A stretch of DNA of 64,000 nt from contig NZ_JPGL01000037.1 in the NCBI RefSeq assembly GCF_000732615.1, positions 1-64,000 of the forward strand. Reading direction: 5' to 3'. This document shows positions 54,685 to 63,848 of the stretch, in pieces. A program made the translations under genes and the position numbers. The stretch comes from Burkholderia paludis. GTDB taxonomy: Bacteria > Pseudomonadota > Gammaproteobacteria > Burkholderiales > Burkholderiaceae. The stretch's first letter is position 1. Each line of letters starts with the position of its first letter. The notes under the pieces were generated by a model. That model was not told the DNA's origin. It saw only the letters and a list, made by a program, of their open reading frames with translations, and ran no database searches.

Positions 54685-54860
54685 TGTTCACGCTGATGAC
54701 GGGCCAGCCCCACGAACGATTTTTTCTAAACAGGGGAACGTGCCTTTGCGCCCACATTGCGGCGTCGTTCGTCGTTGCAAGAGCGACGGCTATTGCGCCT
54801 CCCCTCTCCTTGCCCTGCGGGCGCAAAGGCGCGTTCACAAGCCCGTTATCAGCGTGAACA
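54685..54860. repeat. nested inverted-repeat element, 176 bases
   Basis: Outer arms TGTTCACGCTGATGACGGGC (54685-54704) and GCCCGTTATCAGCGTGAACA (54841-54860) are complementary at 19 of 20 bases. Inner arms at 54736-54753 and 54819-54836 (core GCCTTTGCGCCC / GGGCGCAAAGGC) match at 17 of 18. It lies between convergent genes. It has no transposase and no convincing gene. The structure looks like a MITE- or REP-type dispersed element, or a large transcription-stopping hairpin. Confidence 0.7.
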
Positions 54861-54927
54861 TGCACGGGCGCCGATGGCGGCCGGTGCGGTGCCAGCGCCC
54901 GCGCGCCCCGCCCCGCCGGTTGCTCCG

Positions 54928-56286
54928 TCACGCCAGTTCGCCCAGGCACGCGTCGAATTGCGCGACGAGCCGGTCGACATCGTCGGCCGTCGTGTGCGGG
55001 CAGACGAGCATCATGTTGTGGAACGGCGTGATCAGCACGCCGCGATTCAGCAGGTACAGGTGCACGATGTGTTCGAGTTCGCTGTCGAGCTGTTCGCCCG
55101 CCAGCGTGCCGTTGCGCGGCGGCACGGGCGCGAACTGGAACTCGGTGCGCGCGCCGATGCGCGTCACGCACCACGGCAGCCCGCGTTGCGCGATCGCCTG
55201 CTCGAGCCCGGCGGCGAGTCGCGCGGCAAGTTCGAACATGTGCGCATAGGCGGCGTCGGTCGCGACTTCGGCGAGCGTCGCGCGCATCGCATGCATCGCG
55301 AGCATGTTCGCGGTGAGCGTCGTGCCGATCCCGGAATGGCCGGGCGGCGCGTTCAGCTTCGCCTGCTTCGCGCGCTCCGCGAATTCGGCGCTGAACCCGT
55401 ACACCGCGCACGGCACGCCGCCTGCGATCGGCTTGCCGACCACCAGCATGTCCGGTTCGAGTGCGTGCGCGGCCGCGTAGCCGCCGGGGCCGCTGCTGAT
55501 CGTGTGCGTCTCGTCGATCACGAGCAGCGTGCCGTAGCGTCGCGTCAGTGCGCGCGCGGCCTCCCAGAAGCCCGGATCGGGCAGCACCATCCCGATGTTC
55601 GTCATCGCGGGCTCGGCGAGCACGCAGGCGACGTCACCATCCTTCAGCGCGGCTTCGAGCGCGGCGAGGTCGTTGAATTCGACCACGCGCGTGTTGGCGA
55701 GCAGGTCGTGGGATTGCCCGAGCAGGCTGTCGCGCTGCACCGGGCGGCCGTCGACGAGATCGACGAACACGTCGTCCACCGTGCCGTGATAGCAGCCGTT
55801 GAACACGACGATCGTGTTGCGGCCGGTGGCCGCGCGCGCCCAGCGCAGCACGAAGCGGTTCGCGTCGCTCGCGCTCAGCGCGAACTGCCAGACCGGCAAC
55901 CCGAAGCGGCGGGCGAGTTCGCGCGCCACCCACACGGCGTCCTCGCTCGGCAGCATCGTCGTGTAGCCGCGCGTGGCCTGTTCGACGAGCGCACGGGCGA
56001 CCGGCTCGGGTGCATGGCCGAACATCGCGCCCGTATCGCCGAGGCAGAAATCGACGTAGCGATGACCGTCGACGTCGGTAAAGGTCGCGCCGCGCGCCTC
56101 CTTCACGTACAGCGAGAACGGCGTCGACCAGTCCTGCATCCAGTGCAACGGCACGCCGAACAGCAGATGCTCGGATGCTTCCGCGGACAGTGCGCGCGAG
56201 ACCGGCATGGCTTCGGTGAATGCACGGCGCTCGCGATCGAACAGCGCGCGGGCGCGGATGAGGTCGACTCCGTGGCGGGAAGGCAA
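54928..56286 (-). CDS. class III (GSA-like) PLP aminotransferase
   Basis: 452 residues, fold type I. The N-terminal block YVKEARGATFTDVDGHRYVDFCLGDTGAMFGH, the cofactor-ring Asp in LLVIDETHTISSGPGGY and the Schiff-base Lys in MLVVGKPIAGGVPC are clear. It resembles glutamate-1-semialdehyde aminomutases and omega-amino-acid transaminases, but the genuine hemL role is doubtful without pathway context. The start is a TTG with a strong AGGAG six bases upstream. Convergent with the M20 gene across the inverted repeat. Confidence 0.83.
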   Translation of the reverse strand: MPSRHGVDLIRARALFDRERRAFTEAMPVSRALSAEASEHLLFGVPLHWMQDWSTPFSLYVKEARGATFTDVDGHRYVDFCLGDTGAMFGHAPEPVARALVEQATRGYTTMLPSEDAVWVARELARRFGLPVWQFALSASDANRFVLRWARAATGRNTIVVFNGCYHGTVDDVFVDLVDGRPVQRDSLLGQSHDLLANTRVVEFNDLAALEAALKDGDVACVLAEPAMTNIGMVLPDPGFWEAARALTRRYGTLLVIDETHTISSGPGGYAAAHALEPDMLVVGKPIAGGVPCAVYGFSAEFAERAKQAKLNAPPGHSGIGTTLTANMLAMHAMRATLAEVATDAAYAHMFELAARLAAGLEQAIAQRGLPWCVTRIGARTEFQFAPVPPRNGTLAGEQLDSELEHIVHLYLLNRGVLITPFHNMMLVCPHTTADDVDRLVAQFDACLGELA

Positions 56287-56579
56287 AGGCGGCTCCTGGC
56301 TGTGAAGGTGACGGCAACGATAGCGCGGGCGGCGGGGGGCTGAACAGGGGCGGAATTACGGAGGCGGCCCGCGTTGGCGCGAGCCTGTCGGTCAGGGCCG
56401 GGGCCGGGGTGCGGGAAGTTTTTTAAAAGTTTTTGCGCATAAACCGGCGAGGAACGGCCCGATTTTCGCTAATGCATGGAAAGTTAGTGTGTGCTCACAT
56501 TCATTTAGCCGGATCCGGTGCGGGCGAAGGGCGGACAGGGACGCTTTCGGTCGCGTGCCCCGTTCGCCGCCGCCGCGCG

Positions 56580-57089
56580 TTACGCCAGCGTCTTCACCAT
56601 GTGGTGTTCGTCGTAGAACCGCCCGTCGACGAACATCGAGCGCGGTTCCGTGCCGAACCGGACGAAGCCCTGCGACGCATACAGTCGCTCGGCGGTGGCA
56701 TTGACCTCGTTCACGCACAGCATCAGTTGCTTGCATGCCCACGTCTGCGCCGCATGTTCGGTCGCGCTCTGGAGCAGCGCCTGCGCAATGCCCCGGCCGC
56801 GATACGCGGGATCGACGAACACGCCCCAGATCGTCGCCTTGTGCGCGATCTTCACGCGCGCATCGCGGCGCACGCCGGTGATGCCGACCAGCGTGTCGCC
56901 GTCGAATGCGCCGAACACGGCCCGCTCCTGCGTCGGCGTGATGCGCGCCGCGAATTCGTCGACGGGCACCTGCGATTCTTCGTCGAGCGTCGGCAGGAAG
57001 GAGGTGGGTGCGGTATCGACCGCACGCAGGCGGACGGTCTGGAAACGGGCGGCGTCGGCCGTGTCGAGCAGGCGGGTCGTGATCGTCAT
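56580..57089 (-). CDS. GNAT-family N-acetyltransferase
   Basis: 169 residues with one GNAT domain. Strand 4 and the acetyl-CoA loop read WGVFVDPAYRGRGIAQALLQ, giving the Q/RxxGxG/A motif, and the end (NATAERLYASQGFVRFGTEP) is typical. The ATG at 57089 (MTITTRLLDTADA) is preferred over an earlier ATG at 57140. The substrate is unknown. It is a single gene. Confidence 0.87.
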   Translation of the reverse strand: MTITTRLLDTADAARFQTVRLRAVDTAPTSFLPTLDEESQVPVDEFAARITPTQERAVFGAFDGDTLVGITGVRRDARVKIAHKATIWGVFVDPAYRGRGIAQALLQSATEHAAQTWACKQLMLCVNEVNATAERLYASQGFVRFGTEPRSMFVDGRFYDEHHMVKTLA

Positions 57090-57398
57090 CAGGGGGATTC
57101 CGGTGGAGGGCAACAGGACGATGCGTGCCGCATCGGGCACACGGCATCACGCCTATGCTAATCGGATTCGCGCAGCCGCGTGGGCGGGTTCGACGTGTCG
57201 CGTGTGCCGGCGGCGGCGAGCGGTGAGCACGGCGCGACGGGCGACGTTGGAACGATCGAGCGTGGGGATATCGTGTCGGCCCCGCGCGTGATGCTTCGCG
57301 CGCAACCGATGCGATGGGCGACGATGGTTGCCGACGAGGAAGAAGGGCGCCCCGGAGAGAAGCGCAACGCGCCCGACGCGATGCACCGGGCCCGGCAA
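57090..57398. other. intergenic, GNAT upstream region
   Basis: About 310 bases between the GNAT gene start and the end of the next minus-strand gene. It should carry the GNAT promoter. Small Arg-rich frames on both strands look like noise. No clear regulatory site was seen. Confidence 0.4.
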
Positions 57399-57420
57399 GC
57401 GTGCCGCGAGCGCGGCACGC
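57399..57420 (-). terminator. hairpin after the glycine-zipper lipoprotein gene
   Basis: GCGTGCCGCG (57399-57408) pairs with CGCGGCACGC (57411-57420), four bases beyond the stop. There is only TTG after it on the minus strand, so termination may need Rho. Confidence 0.45.
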
Positions 57421-57424
57421 GCGA

Positions 57425-58090
57425 TCAGTACCGTGACAGCTGGTTGCCGTTGATCTGCACGCGGTCGCCCGGCCGCAGGCTGCCCGGCGACTGCACGTCG
57501 AACGAGCGCATCGAGCCGTCGCTGACCTGCACGTCGATCCGGTAGCTGCTCGGGCCTTGCGCGGCGCCCATCTGCTGACCGATCTGGTTGCCCGCCACCG
57601 CGCCGCCGAGCGCGCCGATCACGGTCGCCGCGTCGCGGCCGTGACCGCGCCCGACCTGGTTGCCGAGCACGCCGCCGATCAGCGCGCCGACGACGGTGCC
57701 GGCGACACCCGACGGGCCGACGGAGCCGTTGACCGGCTGGATGTTCGCGACCGTGCCGTACTGCGTGCCGTACGGGTTGGCGTACTGCTGCTGTTGTTGC
57801 GGTTGCTGCTGCTGATTGGCGTACGGGTCATACGGCTGCGATCCGTATTGCGGCGCGTTGCCGTACGGGTCGTACGGTTGCGGCGCCTGGCTCGGATAGG
57901 CCGGTTGCTGCTGCACATAGCCCGGCTGCGAATACGCGGGCTGTGCATAGCCGGGCGTCGCGTATTGCTGTTGCGGATAGCCCGGCTGCGCGCCGTAGTA
58001 GCCGGGCGCGACGCACGCGGTGAGCGGAAGCGCCGCCACGGCGACGAGCGAGGCGAACAGAACGGTCTTCGTGGAGGGCATGCGCATCAT
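57425..58090 (-). CDS. glycine-zipper (2TM) outer-membrane lipoprotein
   Basis: 221 residues. Lipoprotein signal with lipobox LTAC (AVAALPLTACVAPG). A Tyr/Pro/Gln-rich linker (about 30-110, with YDPYGN/YDPYAN repeats and a poly-Gln run) follows. Then comes a glycine-zipper segment (VAGTVVGALIGGVLGNQVGRGHGRDAATVIGALGGAVAGNQIG), and a C-terminal small beta domain (YRIDVQVSDGSMRSFDV). This layout is like SlyB/RcnB-neighbour envelope lipoproteins. The ATG at 58090 follows AGGA by six bases. Confidence 0.85.
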   Translation of the reverse strand: MMRMPSTKTVLFASLVAVAALPLTACVAPGYYGAQPGYPQQQYATPGYAQPAYSQPGYVQQQPAYPSQAPQPYDPYGNAPQYGSQPYDPYANQQQQPQQQQQYANPYGTQYGTVANIQPVNGSVGPSGVAGTVVGALIGGVLGNQVGRGHGRDAATVIGALGGAVAGNQIGQQMGAAQGPSSYRIDVQVSDGSMRSFDVQSPGSLRPGDRVQINGNQLSRY

Positions 58091-58553
58091 GGTGTTTCCT
58101 GCATCGGCAACGTGTTCGCCGACGGATTCCCGGACGGGGAGGCGAACTCGGCGTGAGTATAAGGAATGGCCGGGGGCGCGTCCGGTGCGGCCGGGTAACA
58201 ACGTGTAAAGTCTGTTGCCGCGTAAATCGCCCGCCGCGCGGGGCGCTGAAGCCACGGCCGGCAAGGGCGCGAGGCGGACTCCCGGCCCCCGCCCGCGACG
58301 ATGCGGACGATGCGCCGCCGCGGGCGTCTGCGCCGTTTCCGGAGCGATCGAACCCTGTCGCGGCGCCGGGCCCGGCGGGCGCGCGCACCACGTATCGCGA
58401 AATCGAATGCGCGGCATCGCGACATTTAATTGGCTTCGGGTCGCGGCGTCCGATATCGTGGCCGGATTCCCTGCCGACGGTCGCGCCGCACCGGCTGCGG
58501 TGTCTCCGTTGTCCGCGCCGGTGTCGCGCCGCGACCGCCCCACATTCCGAGCC
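58091..58553. other. divergent intergenic region
   Basis: 463 bases between the lipoprotein (minus) and the first amidohydrolase (plus). It must hold both promoters. A TATAAGG patch near 58159 and an AT-rich ATTTAATTGG at 58425-58434 are the least GC-rich places. Frames reading through here are shadows. No confident site. Confidence 0.4.
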
Positions 58554-59753
58554 ATGACCGATCGCCTCTTCATCAACGCCGTCGACGCCGGCGGCCAGCC
58601 CATCCATTTCGTCGTCCGCGACGGCCGCTTTGCCGCGATCGGCGCCGATCGCCCCGCCGCGCCCACTGTGGACACGATCGACCTCGGCGGCCGCGTCGTG
58701 CTGCCCGGTTTCGTCGACGGCCACATTCACCTCGACAAGAGCTTCGTCGGCGCTCGCTGGGCGCCGCACGAACCGGCCGGCACGCTGCGCGAGCGGCTCG
58801 CGGTCGAGAAGCGCCAGCTTGCGGCCGCGCCGCCGATCGTCGAGCGTGCCAACGCGCTGATCGCGCAGGCCGCCGCATTCGGCACGGTCGCGATGCGCAG
58901 CCACGTCGACGTCGATGCGACGACGGGCCTGTCGAACCTGCAGGCGGTGCTGGCCGCGCGCGAGCAATGGCGCGGAATCGTCGATATCGAACTGGTCGCG
59001 TTTCCGCAGGCCGGCGTCGTGACGTGTCCGGGTACCGCGGCAATCCTCGACGCGGCCGTGCGCGAAGGCGCGGACGTGGTCGGCGGGATCGACCCGACGA
59101 CCCTCGACGGCGACGCGGACGGCCAGCTCGGCATCGTGTTCGGCATCGCCGAGAAGCGCGGCGCGAAGATCGACATCCACCTGCACGAACCGGGCGAAAC
59201 GGGCATCGCGCAACTGCTGCGCATCGCGGCGCGCACGCGCGCGGCGGGGCTCGGGGGGCGCGTGAACGTGAGCCATGCGTACGCGCTCGGCCAGGTCGGC
59301 GACGACGACCTGCGGCGCACCGCGGCGGCGCTGGCCGAGGCCGGCGTGTCGATCCTGACGAATGCGCCGGGCGACTGCGCGTTTCCGCCGGTGCAAGCGC
59401 TTCGCGATGCGGGCGTGCACGTGTTCGCGGGCAACGACAACATCCGCGACGCATGGTGGCCGTACGGCAACGGCGACATGCTGCAGCGCGCGATGATGGT
59501 CGGCTATCGCTCGGGCTTCTACACCGACGAGGCGCTCGGCGTCGCGCTCGACATGGCGACGCACGCCGGGGCGCGCGTCGTCGGTCGGGAGCGCTACGGC
59601 ATCGCGGTCGGCTGCGATGCGACGTTCGTCGCGGTGCGCGCGCCGAACGCGGCGGCGGCCGTCGCGGGCGTGCCGGCCGAGCGCTGGGTGTTCCGCCGCG
59701 GCGCAAGCGACACGGACGCGCCGATCGCGCCCGCGCTGCACTTCACGCGCTGA
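58554..59753 (+). CDS. CodA/AdeC-like amidohydrolase 1
   Basis: 399 residues of the metal-dependent amidohydrolase superfamily, nearest to cytosine deaminases. Metal ligands: GFVDGHIHLDKS (HxH), DIHLHEPGE, NVSHAYALG, and the late Asp in VFAGNDNIRDAWWPYGNGDM. It probably deaminates or hydrolyses a cyclic N-heterocycle. It is followed after 65 bases by a diverged paralogue, so this appears to be a two-enzyme unit. Confidence 0.85.
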   Translation: MTDRLFINAVDAGGQPIHFVVRDGRFAAIGADRPAAPTVDTIDLGGRVVLPGFVDGHIHLDKSFVGARWAPHEPAGTLRERLAVEKRQLAAAPPIVERANALIAQAAAFGTVAMRSHVDVDATTGLSNLQAVLAAREQWRGIVDIELVAFPQAGVVTCPGTAAILDAAVREGADVVGGIDPTTLDGDADGQLGIVFGIAEKRGAKIDIHLHEPGETGIAQLLRIAARTRAAGLGGRVNVSHAYALGQVGDDDLRRTAAALAEAGVSILTNAPGDCAFPPVQALRDAGVHVFAGNDNIRDAWWPYGNGDMLQRAMMVGYRSGFYTDEALGVALDMATHAGARVVGRERYGIAVGCDATFVAVRAPNAAAAVAGVPAERWVFRRGASDTDAPIAPALHFTR

Positions 59754-59818
59754 CCGAACCGGCGGGCAGGCGCCGCATGTGCGCCGGCCCGCCATGCACC
59801 GACCGAACCGGAACCGAC

Positions 59819-61003
59819 ATGACGACCCTGCTGATCCGAAACGTCCGCACGAGCGCCGACACCGCGCTCGATCTCCTGATCGAAGGCGATCGCATCGCCC
59901 GAGTCGGGCCGTCGCTCGACGCGCCGGCCGACTGCGCGATCGAGGACGGCGCGGGCGCGCTCGCGCTGCCCGGCCTTGTCGAAGGCCACACGCACCTCGA
60001 CAAGACGCACTGGGGGATGCCGTGGTATCGCAATCAGGTCGGGCCGCGCCTCGTCGACCGGATCGAGAACGAGCGGCACTATCGCGCGACGAGCGGCCAC
60101 GACGCCGGCGCAGCGTCGCTCGGGCTCGCGCGGGCCTTCCTCGCGGCCGGCACGACGCGCATCCGCACGCATGTCGACATCGACACCGAAGCCGGGCTGC
60201 GGCACCTGCACGGCGTGCTCGCGACGCGCGAGATGCTGCGCGGGCAGGTCGAGATCCAGATCGTCGCGTTTCCGCAATCGGGCGTACTCAAGCGGCCGGG
60301 CACCGACGCGCTGCTGTCCGACGCGCTGGCCGCGGGCGCCGACCTGCTCGGCGGGCTCGATCCGTGCGCGATCGAAGGCGATCCGGTCGAGGCGCTGGAC
60401 GTGCTGTTCGCGATCGCCGGGCGACATGGCCGCGGGATCGATCTCCACCTGCACGAACGCGGGTCGATGGGCGCGTACTCGCTCGACCTGATCCTGCAGC
60501 GCACGGCGACGCACGGCATGCAGGGCAAGGTGACGATCAGCCATGGCTTCTGTCTCGGCGATGTCGCCGAACGCGAGCGCGACGCGCTGCTCGCGCGGAT
60601 GGCCAAGCTTCGCGTCGGGCTTGTCACGACCGCGCCGGCGGCGGTGCCCGTGCCGCCGCTGGCCGCGTGCCGCGCGGCGGGCGTGACCGTCATCGGCGGC
60701 AACGACGGCGTGCGAGACACGTGGACGCCGTACGGGTCGCCCGACATGCTGGAGCGCGCGATGCTGATCGCCATGCGCAACGACTTCCGCCGCGACGATG
60801 CGCTCGAAGACGCGCTCGACTGCGTGACGCACGGCGCGGCGCGCGGTTGCGGTTTCGCCGATTACGGGCTGCAGCCGGGCGGCCGGGCGGATGTCGTGCT
60901 CGTCGACGCGCTGACGTTCGCCGAGGCCGTGGTGGCGCGGCCGGTGCGGCGGCTCGTCGTGTCGTCGGGGAAGGTCGTCGCGCGCGACGGCGCGCTGGTC
61001 TGA
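59819..61003 (+). CDS. CodA/AdeC-like amidohydrolase 2
   Basis: 394 residues, paralogous to the gene before it. Metal ligands: GLVEGHTHLDKTHWGM, DLHLHERGSM, TISHGFCLGD, and VIGGNDGVRDTWTPYGSPDM. The substrate-pocket segment after HLDK differs strongly from the paralogue, so the substrates are likely different. It is in the same orientation and followed by a SnoaL-like gene 66 bases on. Confidence 0.86.
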   Translation: MTTLLIRNVRTSADTALDLLIEGDRIARVGPSLDAPADCAIEDGAGALALPGLVEGHTHLDKTHWGMPWYRNQVGPRLVDRIENERHYRATSGHDAGAASLGLARAFLAAGTTRIRTHVDIDTEAGLRHLHGVLATREMLRGQVEIQIVAFPQSGVLKRPGTDALLSDALAAGADLLGGLDPCAIEGDPVEALDVLFAIAGRHGRGIDLHLHERGSMGAYSLDLILQRTATHGMQGKVTISHGFCLGDVAERERDALLARMAKLRVGLVTTAPAAVPVPPLAACRAAGVTVIGGNDGVRDTWTPYGSPDMLERAMLIAMRNDFRRDDALEDALDCVTHGAARGCGFADYGLQPGGRADVVLVDALTFAEAVVARPVRRLVVSSGKVVARDGALV

Positions 61004-61069
61004 GTCGGGCCCGGGCGACGCGTCGGCCGGTATGATCCGGTTTTCAGCCGGAATTCCGGGGAGATGACG

Positions 61070-61543
61070 ATGCGATGCACGACAGCGGCACGGGCCGCAC
61101 GATGGATGGCGGCGGCCCTGTTCGCCGTGACCGCCGCGCATGCGGTGGCGGCCGGCCCGACCGACGCGCGGCAGGAAGCGAACCGGCAAACGGTGCTCGC
61201 GTTCTATGAAAAAGGCCTGAACGAGAAAGACGCGGACGCCGCGCTCGCGTACGTCGGCGACCGCTACGTGCAGCACAACCCGAATGCGGCAGACGGGCGC
61301 GACGGCTTCCGCAAGTTCGTCGCGTTCCTGCGCGACAAGTACCCGCAGTCGCACAGCGAGATCAGGCGTTCGTTCGTCGACGGCGATTACGTGATCCTGC
61401 ACGTGCACGCGGTGCGCGAACCCGGCACGCGCGGCAGCGCGATCATGGACATCTTCCGGCTCGAGAACGGCAAGATCGTCGAGCACTGGGACGTCAACCA
61501 GCCGGTGCCCGAGCAGGCCGCGAACGGGAACACGATGTTCTGA
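61070..61543 (+). CDS. secreted SnoaL-like (NTF2-fold) protein
   Basis: 157 residues. A signal peptide (WMAAALFAVTAAHAVAA-GP) precedes a SnoaL-like domain: NRQTVLAFYEKGLNEKDADAALAYVGDRYVQHNPNAADGRDGFRKFV and GSAIMDIFRLENGKIVEHWDV. The ATG at 61070 is six bases from GGGGAG; the ATG at 61064 is too close to it. Likely periplasmic; the reaction is unknown. Confidence 0.85.
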   Translation: MRCTTAARAARWMAAALFAVTAAHAVAAGPTDARQEANRQTVLAFYEKGLNEKDADAALAYVGDRYVQHNPNAADGRDGFRKFVAFLRDKYPQSHSEIRRSFVDGDYVILHVHAVREPGTRGSAIMDIFRLENGKIVEHWDVNQPVPEQAANGNTMF

Positions 61544-61636
61544 CGCGGGTCGGGCGCGGCGGCGAGTGCGCCGCATCGACCGTGGCGCGGCATGACGCGC
61601 GGCGGCGGCGTCCGTCCGGTTGCCACGGCCGGCTCG

Positions 61637-62500
61637 TTACTTCCCCTCGAGTTCCAGCATGGCCGCGAGCGCGCTCGTCAGCTCGCCGACCATCGGGTCG
61701 GCCGTCGGCCGATGCAGGATCGCGATGTCCATGTGCTCGATCGGCGCGAAACCGTGCTTCTCGGTCAGCACGACGTGCTCGTCCGTCACCACGCGCGCGG
61801 GCAGCACGCTGATGCCGAGGCCGTCCGCGACGGCGGCCTGGATGCCGCTCAGGCTCGACGTCGTGAAGCTGATCCGCCAGCGCCGGCCGCGTTCCTCGAT
61901 CGCCTTGATCATGTCGTCGCGATAGAGCCCGCGCGGCGGAAACACGACGATCGGCACCGGGTCGAGATCGATCGACGGATGCCTTGCGCTGTCGATCCAG
62001 CGCAGCTTCTCGGGCCAGCGCACGACGGCCTCGCGGCTGTCGCGCCGCTGCTTGATCAGCGCGAGGTCGAGGTCGCCGCGATCGTACGCCGCGCTGATGT
62101 CGCGGCTCAGCCCGCACATCACTTCGAGCTTCACCTGCGGATGCGCGCGCTTGAATGCCGCGAGCGCGTGCGTGGTGCGGCCCGCCGCGAAATCGTCGGG
62201 TACGCCGAGCCGGATCGTCAGCGCGACCGTGGCGCCCGACAGCGCCTCCAGCATCTCGTCGTTCAGCGCGAGCATGCGCCGCGCATAGCTGAGCGCCGTC
62301 ACGCCGGCGTCGGTCGGCCGCACGTCGCGCGTGCCGCGATCGAGCAGGCGATGCCCGGCGATTTCCTCGAGCCGGCGCACCTTCTGGCTGACCGTCGACT
62401 GCGTCGAATGCAGGCGCGCGGACGCCGTCGTGAAGCTGCCGCAATCGGCGACCATCACCAGCGCGCGCAGCAGGTCGAGGTCGAACAGGGGTCTATTCAT
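61637..62500 (-). CDS. LysR-family transcriptional regulator
   Basis: 287 residues. Winged HTH (LDLLRALVMVADCGSFTTASARLHSTQSTVSQKVRRLEEIAG), then a periplasmic-binding-like effector domain (LTIRLGVPDDFAAGRTTHALAAFKRAHP, SGIQAAVADGLGISVLP). It is convergent with the amidohydrolase/SnoaL genes and may regulate them, though the spacing gives no proof. Confidence 0.92.
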   Translation of the reverse strand: MNRPLFDLDLLRALVMVADCGSFTTASARLHSTQSTVSQKVRRLEEIAGHRLLDRGTRDVRPTDAGVTALSYARRMLALNDEMLEALSGATVALTIRLGVPDDFAAGRTTHALAAFKRAHPQVKLEVMCGLSRDISAAYDRGDLDLALIKQRRDSREAVVRWPEKLRWIDSARHPSIDLDPVPIVVFPPRGLYRDDMIKAIEERGRRWRISFTTSSLSGIQAAVADGLGISVLPARVVTDEHVVLTEKHGFAPIEHMDIAILHRPTADPMVGELTSALAAMLELEGK

Positions 62501-62629
62501 TTCTGCACTTCTGGGTATCCGGGCATTTCATTCTCAAATGCGAGCGACGATTTTTAACATGGCCGGACAGGGGGGGCAATCGCGGTTTCGCCGGACCCGG
62601 CGCGGCGTCGCGCGGCGGCGCGGCAGGGC

Positions 62630-63319
62630 TCAGCGGCGGCGTGACTGCCGTTCCGGCGTGCCGCCGGGAAGTTTCCGCAGGAAGGCGTCGGCCAGTTCGA
62701 CGCAATAGTCGAACGACGGCGTGTAGCCGAGCGTCTGGATGTCGTCGAAACGCGGCTTGACGAAGGCGCGATGCTCGTTGAGCAGGCGCAAGAACGTATC
62801 GCGATGCCGAACGAGAAAGGGCCCGGCTTCCATCAGGCTCGCCGGTTCCCGCTCGATGACCAGACACAGATCGAACAGGTCCCGCGCGGCCGGGCGATCG
62901 CCGCGGTGCCACATTTTCTTCGCGATGATTTCCGCGGAAGTCTCGACCTTGACGACGCGATCCATCAGCGTCCATTCGTCGTAGCCGGGAGACGTCAGAT
63001 TTCGGGAGACCACGAAGTCGATCTCGCCGTCGGGCAGCAGCAGTTTCACGAAACCGGCATGTTCTTCGTAGTCCGTCGTGATGTCGGAGGCGGCGTCGCT
63101 GATGCGGGGATTCACGTACCCGAGATACTGTGGATCGGGTACGAAGATGTCGACGTCCTGGCTGACGCGATGGCCGTGGCGCAGCATCAGCACCGTGCCG
63201 CCGCCGAACGTCCAGAACGGATTCGACGTGCCGTGCTTGCGTATCTCGTCGACCAGCGTTACCGCGTGACGAAACAGGCCCTGCCAGGGGCCGTCGGGCA
63301 ACGTGCCGGGTGCGGTCAT
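62630..63319 (-). CDS. AbiEii-like nucleotidyltransferase (putative toxin)
   Basis: 229 residues. The nucleotidyltransferase motif FGGGTVLMLRHGHRVSQDVDIF (GG-T then DxD) and the later KMWHRGDRPAARDLFDL match the AbiEii/AbiGii toxin family. Such toxins pair with an HTH antitoxin. The ATG at 63319 is seven bases from GGGAGG and overlaps the stop of the XRE gene (ATGA). The ATG at 63325 is only one base from it, and one at 63358 is also possible. Phage-defence or maintenance roles are known for the family. Confidence 0.78.
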   Translation of the reverse strand: MTAPGTLPDGPWQGLFRHAVTLVDEIRKHGTSNPFWTFGGGTVLMLRHGHRVSQDVDIFVPDPQYLGYVNPRISDAASDITTDYEEHAGFVKLLLPDGEIDFVVSRNLTSPGYDEWTLMDRVVKVETSAEIIAKKMWHRGDRPAARDLFDLCLVIEREPASLMEAGPFLVRHRDTFLRLLNEHRAFVKPRFDDIQTLGYTPSFDYCVELADAFLRKLPGGTPERQSRRR

Positions 63320-63795
63320 GCCCATACCTCCCGATACAGGTGAAGATCCTTCGACCATGTCGCGAGGTTTTTCCAGATGGTGCGAAGCGGGGTGCCCGAC
63401 CGTTCGGCGGCTTCCTCCGCCGCTTTCACCACGACAGGTAGCGGCACCTCGTCGAGGATGACGGAGAACTGCGATTCGTATCCTTCCGGAATGTGTCCGG
63501 TGGCCAGCGCGTCGGCCAGCAAGCGTTCGGTCAGTTCGCCCTTGTAGCTGACGTTCGCGCTCACGACGGCCTTGTAGAGGCCGTTATGGGGCTGCCGCGG
63601 CATGGCCAGGAGTTCGATGCCGAGCACGCCGAGCAACGGGATCAGCTTGTTGATTCCGAGATCCCTGACCTTGCCGGCTTCGAGCTGGTTGACGGTGAAC
63701 CGGGACAGCCCGGCGAGCCTGGCAAGCTGGGCCTGTGTGAGATCGAGTTCCGCCCGCCGTTTCGCAACGGCCTGACCGATTTCATGGAGTTGCAC
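63316..63795 (-). CDS. XRE-family HTH protein (putative antitoxin)
   Basis: 159 residues with a GTG start five bases after GGGAGG. The HTH (IGQAVAKRRAELDLTQAQLARLAGLSRFTVNQLEAGKVRDLG) is N-terminal. A helical C-terminal half (about 75-159) has no recognised domain. It is translationally coupled to the AbiEii-like toxin gene and preceded by an inverted repeat at 63829-63848, which fits autoregulation as in type II or type IV toxin-antitoxin systems. Confidence 0.82.
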   Translation of the reverse strand: MQLHEIGQAVAKRRAELDLTQAQLARLAGLSRFTVNQLEAGKVRDLGINKLIPLLGVLGIELLAMPRQPHNGLYKAVVSANVSYKGELTERLLADALATGHIPEGYESQFSVILDEVPLPVVVKAAEEAAERSGTPLRTIWKNLATWSKDLHLYREVWA

Positions 63796-63828
63796 GTTGA
63801 CCTCCCGGCGCAGATTCAATGCACCTGA

Positions 63829-63848
63829 ATGTAAAGTATATCTTACAT
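63829..63848. promoter_or_regulatory. inverted repeat and -10 before the XRE gene
   Basis: ATGTAAAGTA and TATCTTACAT form ten-base arms, complementary at eight positions. The minus-strand TATACT (63835-63840) inside it looks like a -10 box. A protein bound here would cover the promoter. No matching -35 was found. Confidence 0.55.

Noticed and set aside
54638..55411. Minus-strand frame through the inverted repeat into the aminotransferase gene
   Set aside because: Its readable part is the repeat itself; the rest is an Arg-rich shadow of the aminotransferase.
57740..57960. Repetitive sequence that could suggest a CRISPR or tandem array
   Set aside because: It is the Tyr/Pro/Gln-rich linker of the lipoprotein; units are short and irregular and have no spacers.
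57425..58726. Longer version of the glycine-zipper lipoprotein
   Set aside because: The lipoprotein signal begins at 58090; the added 200 residues have no support and would bury the lipobox.
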